Shown: positions 1 to 8,383, counted from the stretch's first letter. The stretch is 64,000 bases of DNA from Chitinophaga sp. (GCF_017745275.1 NZ_JAGHZS010000007.1:767216-831215), one strand, 5' to 3'. Translations and numbers: made by a program. Notes: generated by a model from the letters alone, not told the origin.

Positions 1-296
1 TGCTCCGTATTGGGATAACCGGCAGCGATGCCGTAGGCAAATACACCTTTCTCGGTCCTTCCTGTAACAATGGCATAACATCCCGGACCATTGTGGGAAG
101 CTCGTAGCACCGGAAATTTACCGCCTTTGTTCTTACAATCCAGGTATGCTTTGCTATCCCTGGATCCGTTCAGATTATCCAACCCGGTTGACCAACCGAC
201 TTGTTCAGTTTCATCACAGATATAAACACTCAACTGGGCCCAGCCATCCATGGTAGCGATGACAAGCAGTGCTGTGGTAATTAAAAAACGTATCAT
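1..296 (-). CDS. Secreted protein, 3' part outside window
   Basis: The reverse strand is open from an ATG at 296 to the window edge, giving 98 codons without a stop. The protein begins with a clear signal peptide (MIRFLITTALLVIATMDGWAQ) and is probably exported through Sec. The mature part continues with LSVYICDETEQVGWS and contains three cysteines within the visible piece, which could form disulfides. I do not recognise the family. The C-terminus lies before position 1, so length and domains cannot be judged. Confidence 0.7.
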   Translation of the reverse strand, partial: MIRFLITTALLVIATMDGWAQLSVYICDETEQVGWSTGLDNLNGSRDSKAYLDCKNKGGKFPVLRASHNGPGCYAIVTGRTEKGVFAYGIAAGYPNTE

Positions 297-632
297 TTGT
301 CAGAATTTAGGGAAAATAAGCGCCTGGGGGAAGCTGCAAAGTCTTCCCGGCAAGTAAAGCCGTAATTTTTTTATACGCCCGCCGGAGTGGAAGTTGATTA
401 CTTAGCAGGGCACATTTCTGCGGTTAAAGGATTGGTTACGATAATTTCATTGCTTTAATTTTGGTACGGAATAGACAATCTCTGTGCTGCATTTAACAGG
501 TGAAAACCGGGGTAAATATTCGGTATTTCCTGACTATTTCACTGAACGTGCTCCGCCACAAATGTATGCAGAAAGGCAGCACAGGCATATCGCTAGTACT
601 AGGTATTTTCGATAACGGACTTATGCAAAAAA
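297..632. other. Intergenic stretch, one promoter-like motif
   Basis: This stretch lies between the start of the exported protein and the 3' end of the LuxR gene, both on the reverse strand. A good Bacteroidota -7 motif, TAATTTTG, sits at 456-463 on the forward strand, but no convincing forward gene follows. A GTG-started 61-codon frame from 500 runs antisense into the LuxR gene and looks non-coding. The motif could be chance or drive an antisense transcript. Confidence 0.3.
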
Positions 633-1412
633 TTATACCCAGGCTTCCTGGATCGCCATTCTTACTAATTCCACAGGTGTTTTAACGTCTGCTTTGGCCA
701 GCATATTTTTACGGTGAGTATTTACCGTATGAAGACTGATAAAAAGATCATCGGCAATTTCCTTGCTGCTTTTTCCTTCAACGATACCTTTCAGGATTTC
801 ACGCTCCCTTTTGGTAAACGGATCCACGGCCTGTGTGATCACATTGGCATCCTGGATGTTGTAATAAGACGGTTCATTTTCCAATCCAATCAATGAAAAG
901 CAGGGAGCGCCTTCCTGCTTAATATGTGTGATGTCGGTATGGAGGCTAAGCGTACGGTAATAGTTTTTTTCATCATAATCGATCTGAACGGCCTGGTGCA
1001 GCACACGTACATAGCGGTTGTCTTTTGTTTTCAGCCGCATATCGTATTGCACTTTGTATTTGCTGACTTTTTCGTACGGGAGCGCTTTGAAGAACTCAAC
1101 AACATGGTATTCGAAGTTGAGAAAGTAAGGTTTGTCTTCCGGGTGGATTTTATCCATGAAAAAAGCAATCGTTAATTCCTCCGGCTGATAACCTAGTACC
1201 TGGGCGACATTTGGATCTACAAAATCCAGTTCACTTTTGTACATATTGAAGATGATGTAATAATAATTGCCTGCCTGGAATACGTTAAATAACTTTTTAT
1301 GTGCTTCCAACTGGAGTTGCAGCGGGGAACTGGAGGCGCTGCCATCACTATCAGTAACAGTTTTCCAGAATTTTCTTGCAGTGAGATAGTACTCGGATTG
1401 ATCTTTCGACAT
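633..1412 (-). CDS. PAS domain LuxR-type transcriptional regulator
   Basis: A 259-residue cytoplasmic regulator. Residues about 45-165 form a PAS-like sensor fold (NVAQVLGYQPEEL and IHPEDKPYF are typical). Residues about 196-256 are a LuxR/NarL helix-turn-helix with the hallmark TKREREILKGIVEGKSSKE and recognition helix SLHTVNTHRKNML. There is no receiver domain or phosphorylatable aspartate, so it probably senses a small ligand directly. This single-protein PAS-LuxR layout is common in Bacteroidota. The gene stands alone and is divergent from the macro-domain gene. Its target genes cannot be read from the sequence. Confidence 0.85.
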   Translation of the reverse strand: MSKDQSEYYLTARKFWKTVTDSDGSASSSPLQLQLEAHKKLFNVFQAGNYYYIIFNMYKSELDFVDPNVAQVLGYQPEELTIAFFMDKIHPEDKPYFLNFEYHVVEFFKALPYEKVSKYKVQYDMRLKTKDNRYVRVLHQAVQIDYDEKNYYRTLSLHTDITHIKQEGAPCFSLIGLENEPSYYNIQDANVITQAVDPFTKREREILKGIVEGKSSKEIADDLFISLHTVNTHRKNMLAKADVKTPVELVRMAIQEAWV

Positions 1413-1531
1413 TTGGTTGATTTAGGAGCTACGAACTAATATTTACAGGTGTAGGTACGATTGCAAAATAAACAATTTCCCTTCTACTTATATACGGAAA
1501 AACATGTTTCTTTGTTCAAACGAAAAAAAAT

Positions 1532-2008
1532 ATGATGAACGATAATAGCATTATATATCTGAAGGGAGATGCCACCAGACCGGCTATCAATGGAAATAAA
1601 ATCATTGCCCATATCTGCAATGACATTGGCAGATGGGGTAAAGGATTTGTGTTAGCAGTTTCCAAAAGATGGACTACTCCGGAAAAAGAATACAAAGCAT
1701 GGTTTAAGTCGCAGCAAAATTTTGCATTAGGGCAAACTCAATTTGTGCAGGTGGAACCGGATATTTGGATCGCTAATATCATTGGCCAACATAAAATCAT
1801 TAAAGATGAGCAAGGTAATCCACCAATACGCTATGATGCAGTAAGAGCGGGCCTTCAGAAAGTGGCGGCATTTGCCATTGAAATAAATGCTACTATTCAT
1901 ATGCCAAGGATTGGATGCGGGCTTGCCGGCGGAACCTGGGATAAAATAGCCCCTATCATTACAGCTGAAATGAGTAACCGGTCTGAGGTTTATGTTTATG
2001 ATTTTTAA
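1532..2008 (+). CDS. Macro domain protein (ADP-ribose binding or hydrolysing)
   Basis: 158 residues making one macro domain. The N-terminal strand ends in LKGDATRP, which supplies the GD adenine-pocket motif, and the ligand loop near the C-terminus reads PRIGCGLAGGTWDKI. The layout resembles the TARG1/ALC1-like branch, which removes ADP-ribose from acidic residues or from nucleic acid. A lysine in GRWGKGF and an aspartate in GGTWD are possible catalytic residues, by analogy only. No ADP-ribosyltransferase lies beside it, so this is not an obvious DarTG-type toxin-antitoxin pair. An alternative start is the second ATG at 1535. Confidence 0.85.
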   Translation: MMNDNSIIYLKGDATRPAINGNKIIAHICNDIGRWGKGFVLAVSKRWTTPEKEYKAWFKSQQNFALGQTQFVQVEPDIWIANIIGQHKIIKDEQGNPPIRYDAVRAGLQKVAAFAIEINATIHMPRIGCGLAGGTWDKIAPIITAEMSNRSEVYVYDF

Positions 2009-2105
2009 CCAGGAAAGGCTAATACAATAATTGCGTGCAACCTGCTCCTGCCAATCCCCCGGATCTATATAACCACTGATGTCTTTGTGCCTGCGCGCTC
2101 CCGAT

Positions 2106-2216
2106 CTCATTACCAGGGATTCGGCTCCTTTTAACCCTTTAACACATCATATCATTGCCAACTATCCTGGCATCACCAAAGAAACATTAAGCCGGTTAAG
2201 GAGTACTAATAAGTAG
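2106..2216 (+). pseudogene. C-terminal remnant of a Crp/Fnr-type regulator gene
   Basis: The frame from 2106 to the TAG at 2214-2216 reads ...HHIIANYPGITKETLSRLRSTNK. This is the winged-helix end of a Crp/Fnr-like regulator and matches, with few changes, the end of the intact regulator at 45075-45665 (HILANYLGMTKETLSRLRNKNR). Nothing of the cNMP-binding domain is left upstream, and the conserved Leu before Gly is now Pro. I read it as the last piece of a deleted gene. Confidence 0.65.
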
Positions 2217-2285
2217 GAATATTTTATTGATACAGATCAACAATTCCGGGATGCGCGGTCTGTAGCTTTGGGCAAAAAAAGCGCT

Positions 2286-3242
2286 ATGGAAAATAATCCA
2301 CCATTAATGGAAGCCATTTTCACAACACCCGATATCGCTCCGGGCTTATCTTTTCGCCACACAGCCATTCCTGTACCTGCACCGCATCAGGCATTGATAA
2401 AAGTAAAGGCCTTTACCCTCAACCAGGGCGAAACCCGCACTGCGCTTGCAGCAACCACCAGGTACACACCAGGATGGGATTTTGCCGGCGTTGTGGTAAA
2501 AGCAGCCGGAGATGGCAGCACACCTAAAGAAGGCGCCCGCGTATTTGGTTATATACCAGAGGGATCCTGGGCAGAGTACCTGGTGGCACCCGGCGGCCTG
2601 ATGGCAGAAATTCCGGAGACGCTTACCATTGTACAGGCAGCAAGTTTGCCGATAGCAGGACTTACTGCATTGGATTGCCTGCAAGCAAGCGGTGATATCC
2701 GCGGCAAACGTGTGCTGATTACCGGGGCTGCTGGTGGCGTAGGGCGTTTTGCCTGTCAGTTGGCTGCTATTGCGGGTGCCAGCGTATCTGCCGTGAGCCG
2801 CCGCGTGGAACTTTCACATCAACTGGAAAAGGATGGCATTACTACCGCCACTGTTTTTAAGGACATGGCCACGGCCCGGGCAGCAGGATCCTACGATGTG
2901 ATCTGGGATTCTGTAGGCGGTGAAACATTGGCTACGGCGCTTACCGCCCTTGTTCGTGACGGCCTCTGTGTCAACTTTGGTAATTCTGCCCGCGAAACTA
3001 CGGGCATCCATGTACGCTCCGCCGAATGGCCGCTGCATCGTATACGCTGCATATGGCTGGGAAGGGAACCATTGTACCCCAGCACCGCATTGCTGGAGCG
3101 TTTGGCTAACATGGTGGCAACAGGGCAACTACGAACTCCCATTGACAGTGAGTTACCCTGGAAGGATATATCCAAAGCCGTGGACAAATTAATGCAGCAA
3201 CGAGTGGATGGTAAAATTGTGCTGCATGTGGAGAAGGATTGA
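2286..3242 (+). CDS. Zinc-less alcohol dehydrogenase / quinone oxidoreductase family
   Basis: About 318 residues from the ATG at 2286; an in-frame TTG at 2268 is a weaker start. The fold is MDR with a GroES-like N-terminal half and a Rossmann C-terminal half. The nucleotide loop is VLITGAAGGVGRFACQLA, the AxxGxxG form typical of NADPH-dependent quinone or enone reductases. Structural-zinc cysteines and the catalytic Cys/His/Glu set are absent. The likely reaction is NADPH-dependent reduction of a quinone or an activated double bond. The gene is monocistronic and converges with the next one. The substrate is unknown. Confidence 0.85.
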   Translation: MENNPPLMEAIFTTPDIAPGLSFRHTAIPVPAPHQALIKVKAFTLNQGETRTALAATTRYTPGWDFAGVVVKAAGDGSTPKEGARVFGYIPEGSWAEYLVAPGGLMAEIPETLTIVQAASLPIAGLTALDCLQASGDIRGKRVLITGAAGGVGRFACQLAAIAGASVSAVSRRVELSHQLEKDGITTATVFKDMATARAAGSYDVIWDSVGGETLATALTALVRDGLCVNFGNSARETTGIHVRSAEWPLHRIRCIWLGREPLYPSTALLERLANMVATGQLRTPIDSELPWKDISKAVDKLMQQRVDGKIVLHVEKD

Positions 3243-3310
3243 ACCAATTAACTATTGGATGTTAACTCAATGCTATCATCCAAAATGATTTGCATAAAAT
3301 TCAATATACA

Positions 3311-3973
3311 TCAAAAGTTATCTATTTCCCACTCCCGGTCAATACTATCTATATCCATATCCGGGTACTTAATCAACTCCTTGTCAAAAAACCTGTTCTC
3401 CGGATCCAGGATAGTACAGAGGATATCATCTATTTCGGATATATTATCTTTAATGACTGAATTTAATTTATGTTGTAAAGACCAGCCGTAGCTCAACGCA
3501 ACAGAATACCCCTCCAGCATAGCTGAGGGATATTCTGTTGCGTTGTATATCTCTTGTCTATACCGGAACATGTCCTGGAACAACCCACTAACGTCAAAAT
3601 ATTTCAGGTGCTCTTCAGGTATATCCGGGTGGCGCCCGAGTGTAAATGCAAATGCTTTATCCCGTAGCTCCTTATATGATTCCTTCGACTTATCGTGTAT
3701 AAATTCTCCTAAAGATAAATACTCAAAATCAGTATACTTTTTCAAATAATTGATCCTGCTAATTTCATTCTTTTTTCTGGCGACTATCAGTTGCACCATT
3801 TTTAATGGATTGACGGATTTCTTTGAAAGCCCAAAGGCGTCGGCCAGCACCAGTATCTGCTCATGCCTGGCCTGTGCAGGCTTACTGTCAATCCGATCCG
3901 GCTTGTTCCATAGATGTCCGTAATCAAGTATTTTGTAGAGAAGGTCCCTGACAGTGATGGTTGTGTTTTCCAT
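3311..3973 (-). CDS. Hypothetical protein
   Basis: About 220 residues from an ATG at 3973; a TTG two codons upstream would add two residues. There is no signal peptide or membrane segment and the protein is rich in charged residues. It is predicted to be mostly helical and cytoplasmic. I recognise no family or catalytic motif. It is followed on the same strand upstream by two more unknown genes, separated by a strong terminator hairpin, so it is probably its own transcript. Confidence 0.6.
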   Translation of the reverse strand: MENTTITVRDLLYKILDYGHLWNKPDRIDSKPAQARHEQILVLADAFGLSKKSVNPLKMVQLIVARKKNEISRINYLKKYTDFEYLSLGEFIHDKSKESYKELRDKAFAFTLGRHPDIPEEHLKYFDVSGLFQDMFRYRQEIYNATEYPSAMLEGYSVALSYGWSLQHKLNSVIKDNISEIDDILCTILDPENRFFDKELIKYPDMDIDSIDREWEIDNF

Positions 3974-4054
3974 ACACAATGATAAAAAAAATTATACTAT
4001 GGTTGGACAACTCCCGATATACCCAGCAGCGGTTACCTTTGGTTATTATCCAAT

Positions 4055-4083
4055 AATTGCATCCGGGTAGCCCGGATGCAATT
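4055..4083 (-). terminator. 13-bp perfect hairpin
   Basis: AATTGCATCCGGG (4055-4067) pairs perfectly with 4071-4083 around a 3-base loop. It lies just beyond the stop codon of the reverse-strand gene ending at 4110 and ahead of the gene starting at 3973, so it most likely terminates the upstream transcript. Confidence 0.7.
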
Positions 4084-4109
4084 TGTTATTTTGGGCAAGC
4101 GATATTACG

Positions 4110-4664
4110 CTATTGATAAATATGGATACACTGCTTTAATCTTTCATAAATTTCCTTTAAGGAGAGAAGCAAGATATTTATCTCCACTGATATTTTCAAC
4201 AAGTCATTTTCAGACCAGGTAAAGTAATCAGCCAGGTCGTCTATGAACTGTTTTAAAATATCCCGCTCAAAAATCGCCAATAACTTTTCATCATTCAGTT
4301 GCAATGCATAGTCTTTCACGACGCCTAATGTGTAATAAACAGATTCATATGATTCCGGATCAAATGCATCCTTTAACAAAATATCCAGATCAATTACAGC
4401 GTAGGCTGTTTTAATACCGGTTACTTGCCTGCTCCACTCCTGTAATGTCTCGTTATCGAAAAAAGAAGATTCTTTTGAAATTAAGGATAGTACATCAGAT
4501 GGCGTAGCACATAGAAGCAAACTTCCATCGGTATCTACCAATAACTTATCTACATAGTTGTCCGTAAGATCCGCACCTGAGACCGTATAATAATGCTGTG
4601 TTGCAAATATTATCTCCAATAAAAACTTGCTGCTTTTTTCTGAGATATAATTAGTATTGTTCAT
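4110..4664 (-). CDS. Hypothetical cytoplasmic protein
   Basis: 184 residues, acidic and leucine-rich, with no signal peptide, membrane helix or recognisable catalytic motif. It resembles small helical Bacteroidota proteins sometimes found as immunity-type partners, but that is only an impression of composition. The start ATG overlaps the end of the upstream small exported protein by 14 bases, so the two genes are probably translated from one message. Confidence 0.55.
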   Translation of the reverse strand: MNNTNYISEKSSKFLLEIIFATQHYYTVSGADLTDNYVDKLLVDTDGSLLLCATPSDVLSLISKESSFFDNETLQEWSRQVTGIKTAYAVIDLDILLKDAFDPESYESVYYTLGVVKDYALQLNDEKLLAIFERDILKQFIDDLADYFTWSENDLLKISVEINILLLSLKEIYERLKQCIHIYQ

Positions 4665-5031
4665 TTTTAATAGGTGCTAATACGGAAGGTAAACAAAGAT
4701 TATACATCATCAGCGATTTAAGTTTGTCTCCAGACAAAACATAATTAGCGGTTTTTATTCCACAGTCATTCGGTAAGGGAGCAGATACAGTTAATATGAT
4801 TGTATCATTTTTATTTTGCCAGGTGCCTAAAAAATCTGATTTAGTTTCTTTCTGAAAACGAGTGTCCTTCTTCGTAAACTTCAGGATAAATGTACCATGC
4901 TCCTTCAAATTCAGCCCCCATTCTGTTTTTACCGCATACCACATAGAACATTCAGTTGCTGTATAAAAATATAATTTATCCTGCGTTGCCGCGCCTGACT
5001 GTATTATAAAATATAAGAGTATAATATTCAT
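4651..5031 (-). CDS. Small exported hypothetical protein
   Basis: 126 residues. The first 15 (MNIILLYFIIQSGAA) look like a short signal peptide, followed by a beta-rich sequence with three or four cysteines (ATECSMWYAV, NDCGIKT, MYNLCLP). A periplasmic or surface location is likely. It overlaps the following gene by 14 bases and probably forms a two-gene unit with it. I do not recognise the family. Confidence 0.55.
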   Translation of the reverse strand: MNIILLYFIIQSGAATQDKLYFYTATECSMWYAVKTEWGLNLKEHGTFILKFTKKDTRFQKETKSDFLGTWQNKNDTIILTVSAPLPNDCGIKTANYVLSGDKLKSLMMYNLCLPSVLAPIKNEQY

Positions 5032-5123
5032 AGTATGAATTAATATGTCGGGGCTACTATTATTTGACGCCTATACATGTTAGCAAATATAATCATACTT
5101 CAATCTACTGAAAAAGATACAAA

Positions 5124-5154
5124 TTGTCAGAAATGTTCTTGTGCATTACCTTTG
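5124..5154 (+). promoter_or_regulatory. Bacteroidota -33/-7 promoter
   Basis: TTG at 5124-5126, then a 20-base spacer, then TACCTTTG at 5147-5154, matching the Bacteroidota consensus TTG-N(19-23)-TAnnTTTG. Transcription should begin near 5158, which places the real start of the next gene at the ATG at 5176 and rules out the longer frame from 5077. Confidence 0.75.
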
Positions 5155-5175
5155 CGCCCAGTACAAACAAAATAC

Positions 5176-6234
5176 ATGAGTCGATTTCCGCATATAAACC
5201 TGCCTTTAAAGCACCAGTTAACATTCACCGCTAACCCGGTAAATGTAGTACCATTGCCAAATGGAGAGATCCTGATGAACTTTGCCAGTCAACCGCTGAT
5301 CACAAAGCTCAATGCTAATCTGGAAATTGTTTGGGAGAAAATTATCCAGGGAAAACATACCAATTATGTAAGCAGCAAGCTGTCGGCCTCCTCAGATGGC
5401 CTCCTGATGGCCATTGCAGGCATGACGGATATACGTATTCTGGACGCAGAAGGAACCACCCTCGTACATACAATAGAACACGGCTCCTGGGGCTGGTTCC
5501 TGGGCGCTGCCTGCTATTTCAGCAAGGACAATAAACACATGTGGTATGTATTACCAGGTGACGAAGATGGTACCGATGAGGTACAGGTAATGGACGTTGC
5601 TACTTTTCAGGTAATCGCTTCTTCCCCACTGCTGGAAAGCCAGCAATACACCTACGCGTTTCATGCTACGCCGGATAATGACATCCTGCTGCTGGAAGCC
5701 GCAGCCGGACAGGAAGATACTATTCAGTTGCAACTACAGCTGAACAATGGCGTTATCACCCTCTCTGAGCTGCCCCAGTGCGAGAATGTAATCATGGGCA
5801 ACTTTGCCCCCTCCGGGAAAGAATTTGTGACAGCCCCACACGATGACGGGCCACTGGAAATTTATGCTTTCCCTGAAATCGCTAAAATTGCGGAGCAGGA
5901 CCAGGTAACTATTTTTGATGGCAGTAAAGACTTTCCTGCCGCTGAACCGGACAATATCAACTACACCGTATTTTTTGTAGATGATCAGCATATCCTGGTC
6001 GTTTCCCAGTTTGGAAGATTGCTGCTGCTCGACAGGAAAGACCTGCGTTGTAAAGCAGAGATAATGCCTGAAGGCATTGAATTCAAAGCATATGACCTGG
6101 ATGGTAACCCTACCACCAACCCGGATTATATCTTTGATTACAGCAGTAATATTATCAACGTTATGCTGGTACATAATAAACTGTTGCTAACTACCGGCGA
6201 AGGTCAGTTGCGCAGCTATGACCTGCCTGTATGA
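5176..6234 (+). CDS. Beta-propeller-like protein of unknown function
   Basis: About 352 residues from the ATG at 5176, chosen because a good promoter lies inside the longer frame. No signal peptide is present. The sequence has repeating beta-blade units with internal hydrophobic strands (for example ADIRIL-type, HILVVSQFGRLLLLD, NKLLLTTGEGQLRSYD), in the style of WD40 or YVTN-like propellers. No catalytic residues stand out, so a binding or scaffold role is most likely. It is followed closely by a Crp-type regulator. Confidence 0.65.
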   Translation: MSRFPHINLPLKHQLTFTANPVNVVPLPNGEILMNFASQPLITKLNANLEIVWEKIIQGKHTNYVSSKLSASSDGLLMAIAGMTDIRILDAEGTTLVHTIEHGSWGWFLGAACYFSKDNKHMWYVLPGDEDGTDEVQVMDVATFQVIASSPLLESQQYTYAFHATPDNDILLLEAAAGQEDTIQLQLQLNNGVITLSELPQCENVIMGNFAPSGKEFVTAPHDDGPLEIYAFPEIAKIAEQDQVTIFDGSKDFPAAEPDNINYTVFFVDDQHILVVSQFGRLLLLDRKDLRCKAEIMPEGIEFKAYDLDGNPTTNPDYIFDYSSNIINVMLVHNKLLLTTGEGQLRSYDLPV

Positions 6235-6286
6235 TAATAAAGCTCCGCCTGATCCTTTCCCGGAAGTTGTTCTTACATTTACACCT

Positions 6287-6856
6287 ATGAACAACTTCTG
6301 GGAAAAAGTATCCAAATATCATCCGTTATCGGCCGAAACCCGGCAGGCATGGGAAAATATCATTAAAAGCCGCACTTACAAACGACATGAAACATTAGTA
6401 GCGGAAGGCCAGGTACCACGACAGGTGGCCTTTGTTGTAAAAGGACTATTCTCACAGTATTATACCGCACCTAACGGAGATGTGGTCATCAAACGCTTTT
6501 TCCCGGAAACATTTCTGGCCGCATCGGTGAGTGCGATGCTCACTAAAAGCCCCAGCCAGTTTACCATCCGGGCGTTGGAAAATACCACGGTGCTGGAATA
6601 CCAGTTCGATGAGTTTAAAAAGCTGATCACCATTTATCCTGACCTCGCGGCATTATATATCCGTTACCTGGAAATACATTGGGTGCTGGAAAAAGAACCA
6701 CAGGAAATATCACTGCGCTATGATACGGCGAAAAGCCGGTACACTGCTTTCCTGGAACAATTCCCTACGCTGGAACCCCGCCTGAAACAGCACGAAATAG
6801 CCTCCTATCTTGGCATTACACCTACGCAGCTTAGTCGTATCCGTGCGGAACGATAA
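6287..6856 (+). CDS. Crp/Fnr-family transcriptional regulator
   Basis: About 189 residues from the ATG at 6287 (MNNFWEKVSKYHPL). The N-terminal half is a cNMP-binding-type beta-roll (GQVPRQVAFVVKGLFSQYYTAPNGD), and the C-terminal half is a winged helix ending in EIASYLGITPTQLSRIRAE. This subfamily lacks iron-sulfur cysteines and usually responds to unknown signals. The cupin gene starts 81 bases downstream on the same strand and has palindromes in front of it, so it is a plausible target. Confidence 0.85.
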   Translation: MNNFWEKVSKYHPLSAETRQAWENIIKSRTYKRHETLVAEGQVPRQVAFVVKGLFSQYYTAPNGDVVIKRFFPETFLAASVSAMLTKSPSQFTIRALENTTVLEYQFDEFKKLITIYPDLAALYIRYLEIHWVLEKEPQEISLRYDTAKSRYTAFLEQFPTLEPRLKQHEIASYLGITPTQLSRIRAER

Positions 6857-6862
6857 CTTTTT

Positions 6863-6915
6863 TTGAAAGTCTCAACATATGTAAATGTTTTTCGGGTTGG
6901 CGCGCCGGAAATTTG
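6863..6915 (+). promoter_or_regulatory. Putative regulatory region of the cupin gene
   Basis: The gap before the cupin gene holds two inverted repeats. TTGA-N5-TCAA lies at 6863-6875, and AACAT-N6-ATGTT at 6874-6889. A weak -7-like motif, GAAATTTG, ends at 6915. The palindromes are where an operator for the adjacent Crp-type regulator would be expected. Function is inferred from position. Confidence 0.4.
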
Positions 6916-6937
6916 TCTTCATAAAAACAACGCATTT

Positions 6938-7444
6938 ATGAAAAAGATAGATTACCTGGAAGACCAACTCGACAATAAAGCCACCATACATCATCCTGGC
7001 AAAGGAGAACGCCTGGAAGTGGCGGGCGCCTCCTTCGTATTTAAAGTGACCAGCGAAATGTCCAACAGCCAGCTGGGCGTATATGAAATCACATTACCGC
7101 CCCGCACTGTCGGCGCCAAACTGCATTACCACCGGTTTATGGATGAAACATTTATGGTGAACAAAGGCGTACTCACTGTATACGCCGGCGAAGATACCCA
7201 TCACCTGGAACCCGGATCTGTGGCATATGTACCACGTTTTACCCCGCATGGTTTTGCCAATGATACAGATGAACCCGTAGTACTCACATTGCTTTTTAAC
7301 CCGGCAGAGAAAAGAGAAGGCTTCTTCCGTGGGCTGGTAGATATCCTCAGCGAGCAACCTGTTAACCCGGCTAAATTCCTGAAGCTGTACAACAAGTACG
7401 ATACTTTTCCGGTGGATACTAATAATATGCTACCGCAGCAATAA
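6938..7444 (+). CDS. Cupin-domain protein
   Basis: About 168 residues from the ATG at 6938; the in-frame ATG at 6863 lies within the likely control region. It is a single conserved beta-barrel cupin with motif 1 around KLHYHRFMDETFMVNKGVL (HxH and the following Glu as metal ligands) and motif 2 at VPRFTPHGFAN with the third His. The family includes small dioxygenases, isomerases and sensory binding proteins, so the reaction cannot be fixed. It sits directly behind a Crp-type regulator and ends in a strong terminator. Confidence 0.8.
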   Translation: MKKIDYLEDQLDNKATIHHPGKGERLEVAGASFVFKVTSEMSNSQLGVYEITLPPRTVGAKLHYHRFMDETFMVNKGVLTVYAGEDTHHLEPGSVAYVPRFTPHGFANDTDEPVVLTLLFNPAEKREGFFRGLVDILSEQPVNPAKFLKLYNKYDTFPVDTNNMLPQQ

Positions 7445-7451
7445 TAAAAAC

Positions 7452-7490
7452 AGCAGCGTGATACCTTCCTGCGAATGGTATCACGCTGCT
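7452..7490 (+). terminator. 14-bp perfect hairpin after the cupin gene
   Basis: AGCAGCGTGATACC (7452-7465) pairs without mismatch with 7477-7490, loop 11 bases. It lies 8 bases after the cupin stop and between convergent genes, so it can serve both directions. Confidence 0.8.
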
Positions 7491-7566
7491 ATACTGAAAA
7501 TACTTGTGCTCTTTTTATGGAAGCGGTCAAAAACACGAGTGGTCATGGAATGACCAAATTTCGTCA

Positions 7567-8289
7567 TCAAACATGCGTCCCTATCCCACAACCCGATATC
7601 CTGACAAGCTCCTTCACATCTTTAATACAAATCATTCCATTGTCTGATGTTAAAATACCGGCGGCTTTAAACGCCGTTAAAAATCTAACAATATTTTCCT
7701 TCCCCGTACCAACCATATTGGCCAAATCACTCCGGGAAACAGTGATCATAATATCTTCTCCAACGACCGCTTCTTCCTTAAACTTCTCCCGTAAAACAAT
7801 TAATGTAATAGCCAGCCGCTCTTTAACAGAACGCTGGGCAAATATAGAAATGCTGTTGGCCAGTACGGTATATTCATGGCTCAATGCTTTCAGCAATCTA
7901 CGCGGCAGTACGCTGGATTGCGTCATTACCTTCTCAAAATCCGCCCTGGGAATAAAGGCGATCACGCTTTCTTCCAAAGCAGCAGCGGAATCCGGATAAC
8001 GCTCATCCGCCAACACCGCGTGATACCCGATTAACTCGCCGGTATTGGCAACATATATAATTTGCTCTCTACCCTCTTTATCCACCTGGTACTTTTTAAC
8101 TCTTCCCTTCTTTATAAAAAAAATACCGGCGGCAACAGCTCCCTCCCGGAATATAACTTCCCCTTTACCATAGCGCTGCTCCTGCATATGATGGTAAAGC
8201 TCCGCACACTCATCCGCTGGCAAATTGTGGAGTATAGACTGTGATTTAAAATTCCATTTAGAAATTGGAAACAGGCCGGCTAAACTCAT
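7567..8289 (-). CDS. Crp/Fnr-family transcriptional regulator (paralogue 1)
   Basis: 240 residues: cNMP-binding-like beta-roll (residues about 30-130, with GIFFIKKGRVKKYQVD and the conserved ERYPDSAAA), dimer helix, and a winged helix with recognition helix VGTGKENIVRFLTAF. No FNR-type cysteine cluster is present at the N-terminus, so any oxygen or NO sensing would need another cofactor. It is closely similar along its whole length to the regulator at 9813-10520. It is divergent from the DUF983 gene, and an FNR-like box lies in the shared control region, which makes local regulation likely. Confidence 0.88.
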   Translation of the reverse strand: MSLAGLFPISKWNFKSQSILHNLPADECAELYHHMQEQRYGKGEVIFREGAVAAGIFFIKKGRVKKYQVDKEGREQIIYVANTGELIGYHAVLADERYPDSAAALEESVIAFIPRADFEKVMTQSSVLPRRLLKALSHEYTVLANSISIFAQRSVKERLAITLIVLREKFKEEAVVGEDIMITVSRSDLANMVGTGKENIVRFLTAFKAAGILTSDNGMICIKDVKELVRISGCGIGTHV

Positions 8290-8335
8290 AGCAATCGATT
8301 CGTGACTTAAAAAGTGACATTTTGCAGTTTTTTAA

Positions 8336-8379
8336 TTGAAAAGTATCAATGAAACCTAACGCCGCCAAAGGTACCTTTG
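8336..8379 (+). promoter_or_regulatory. FNR-like box plus -7 element, DUF983 promoter
   Basis: TTGAAAAGTATCAA at 8336-8349 matches the FNR/DNR-type palindrome TTGAT-N4-ATCAA in 9 of 10 positions. TACCTTTG at 8372-8379 is a clean -7 element. The box centre lies 36.5 bases upstream of the last G, which places it at about -41, the classical class II activator position. No -33 TTG is correctly placed, as expected for an activator-dependent promoter. The same spacing recurs at 11276-11233 and 45713-45756. Confidence 0.65.
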
Positions 8380-8383
8380 GGGC

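Noticed and set aside
500..685. 61-codon forward frame opposite the LuxR gene
   Set aside because: GTG start, no homology-like pattern, and most of its second half is antisense to the well-supported regulator gene.
1532..2008. Macro-domain gene as antitoxin of a DarTG-type pair
   Set aside because: No DarT-like ADP-ribosyltransferase is encoded next to it.
5077..5175. Longer form of the propeller-like protein
   Set aside because: A clean -33/-7 promoter lies inside this stretch, so it cannot be translated from that promoter.
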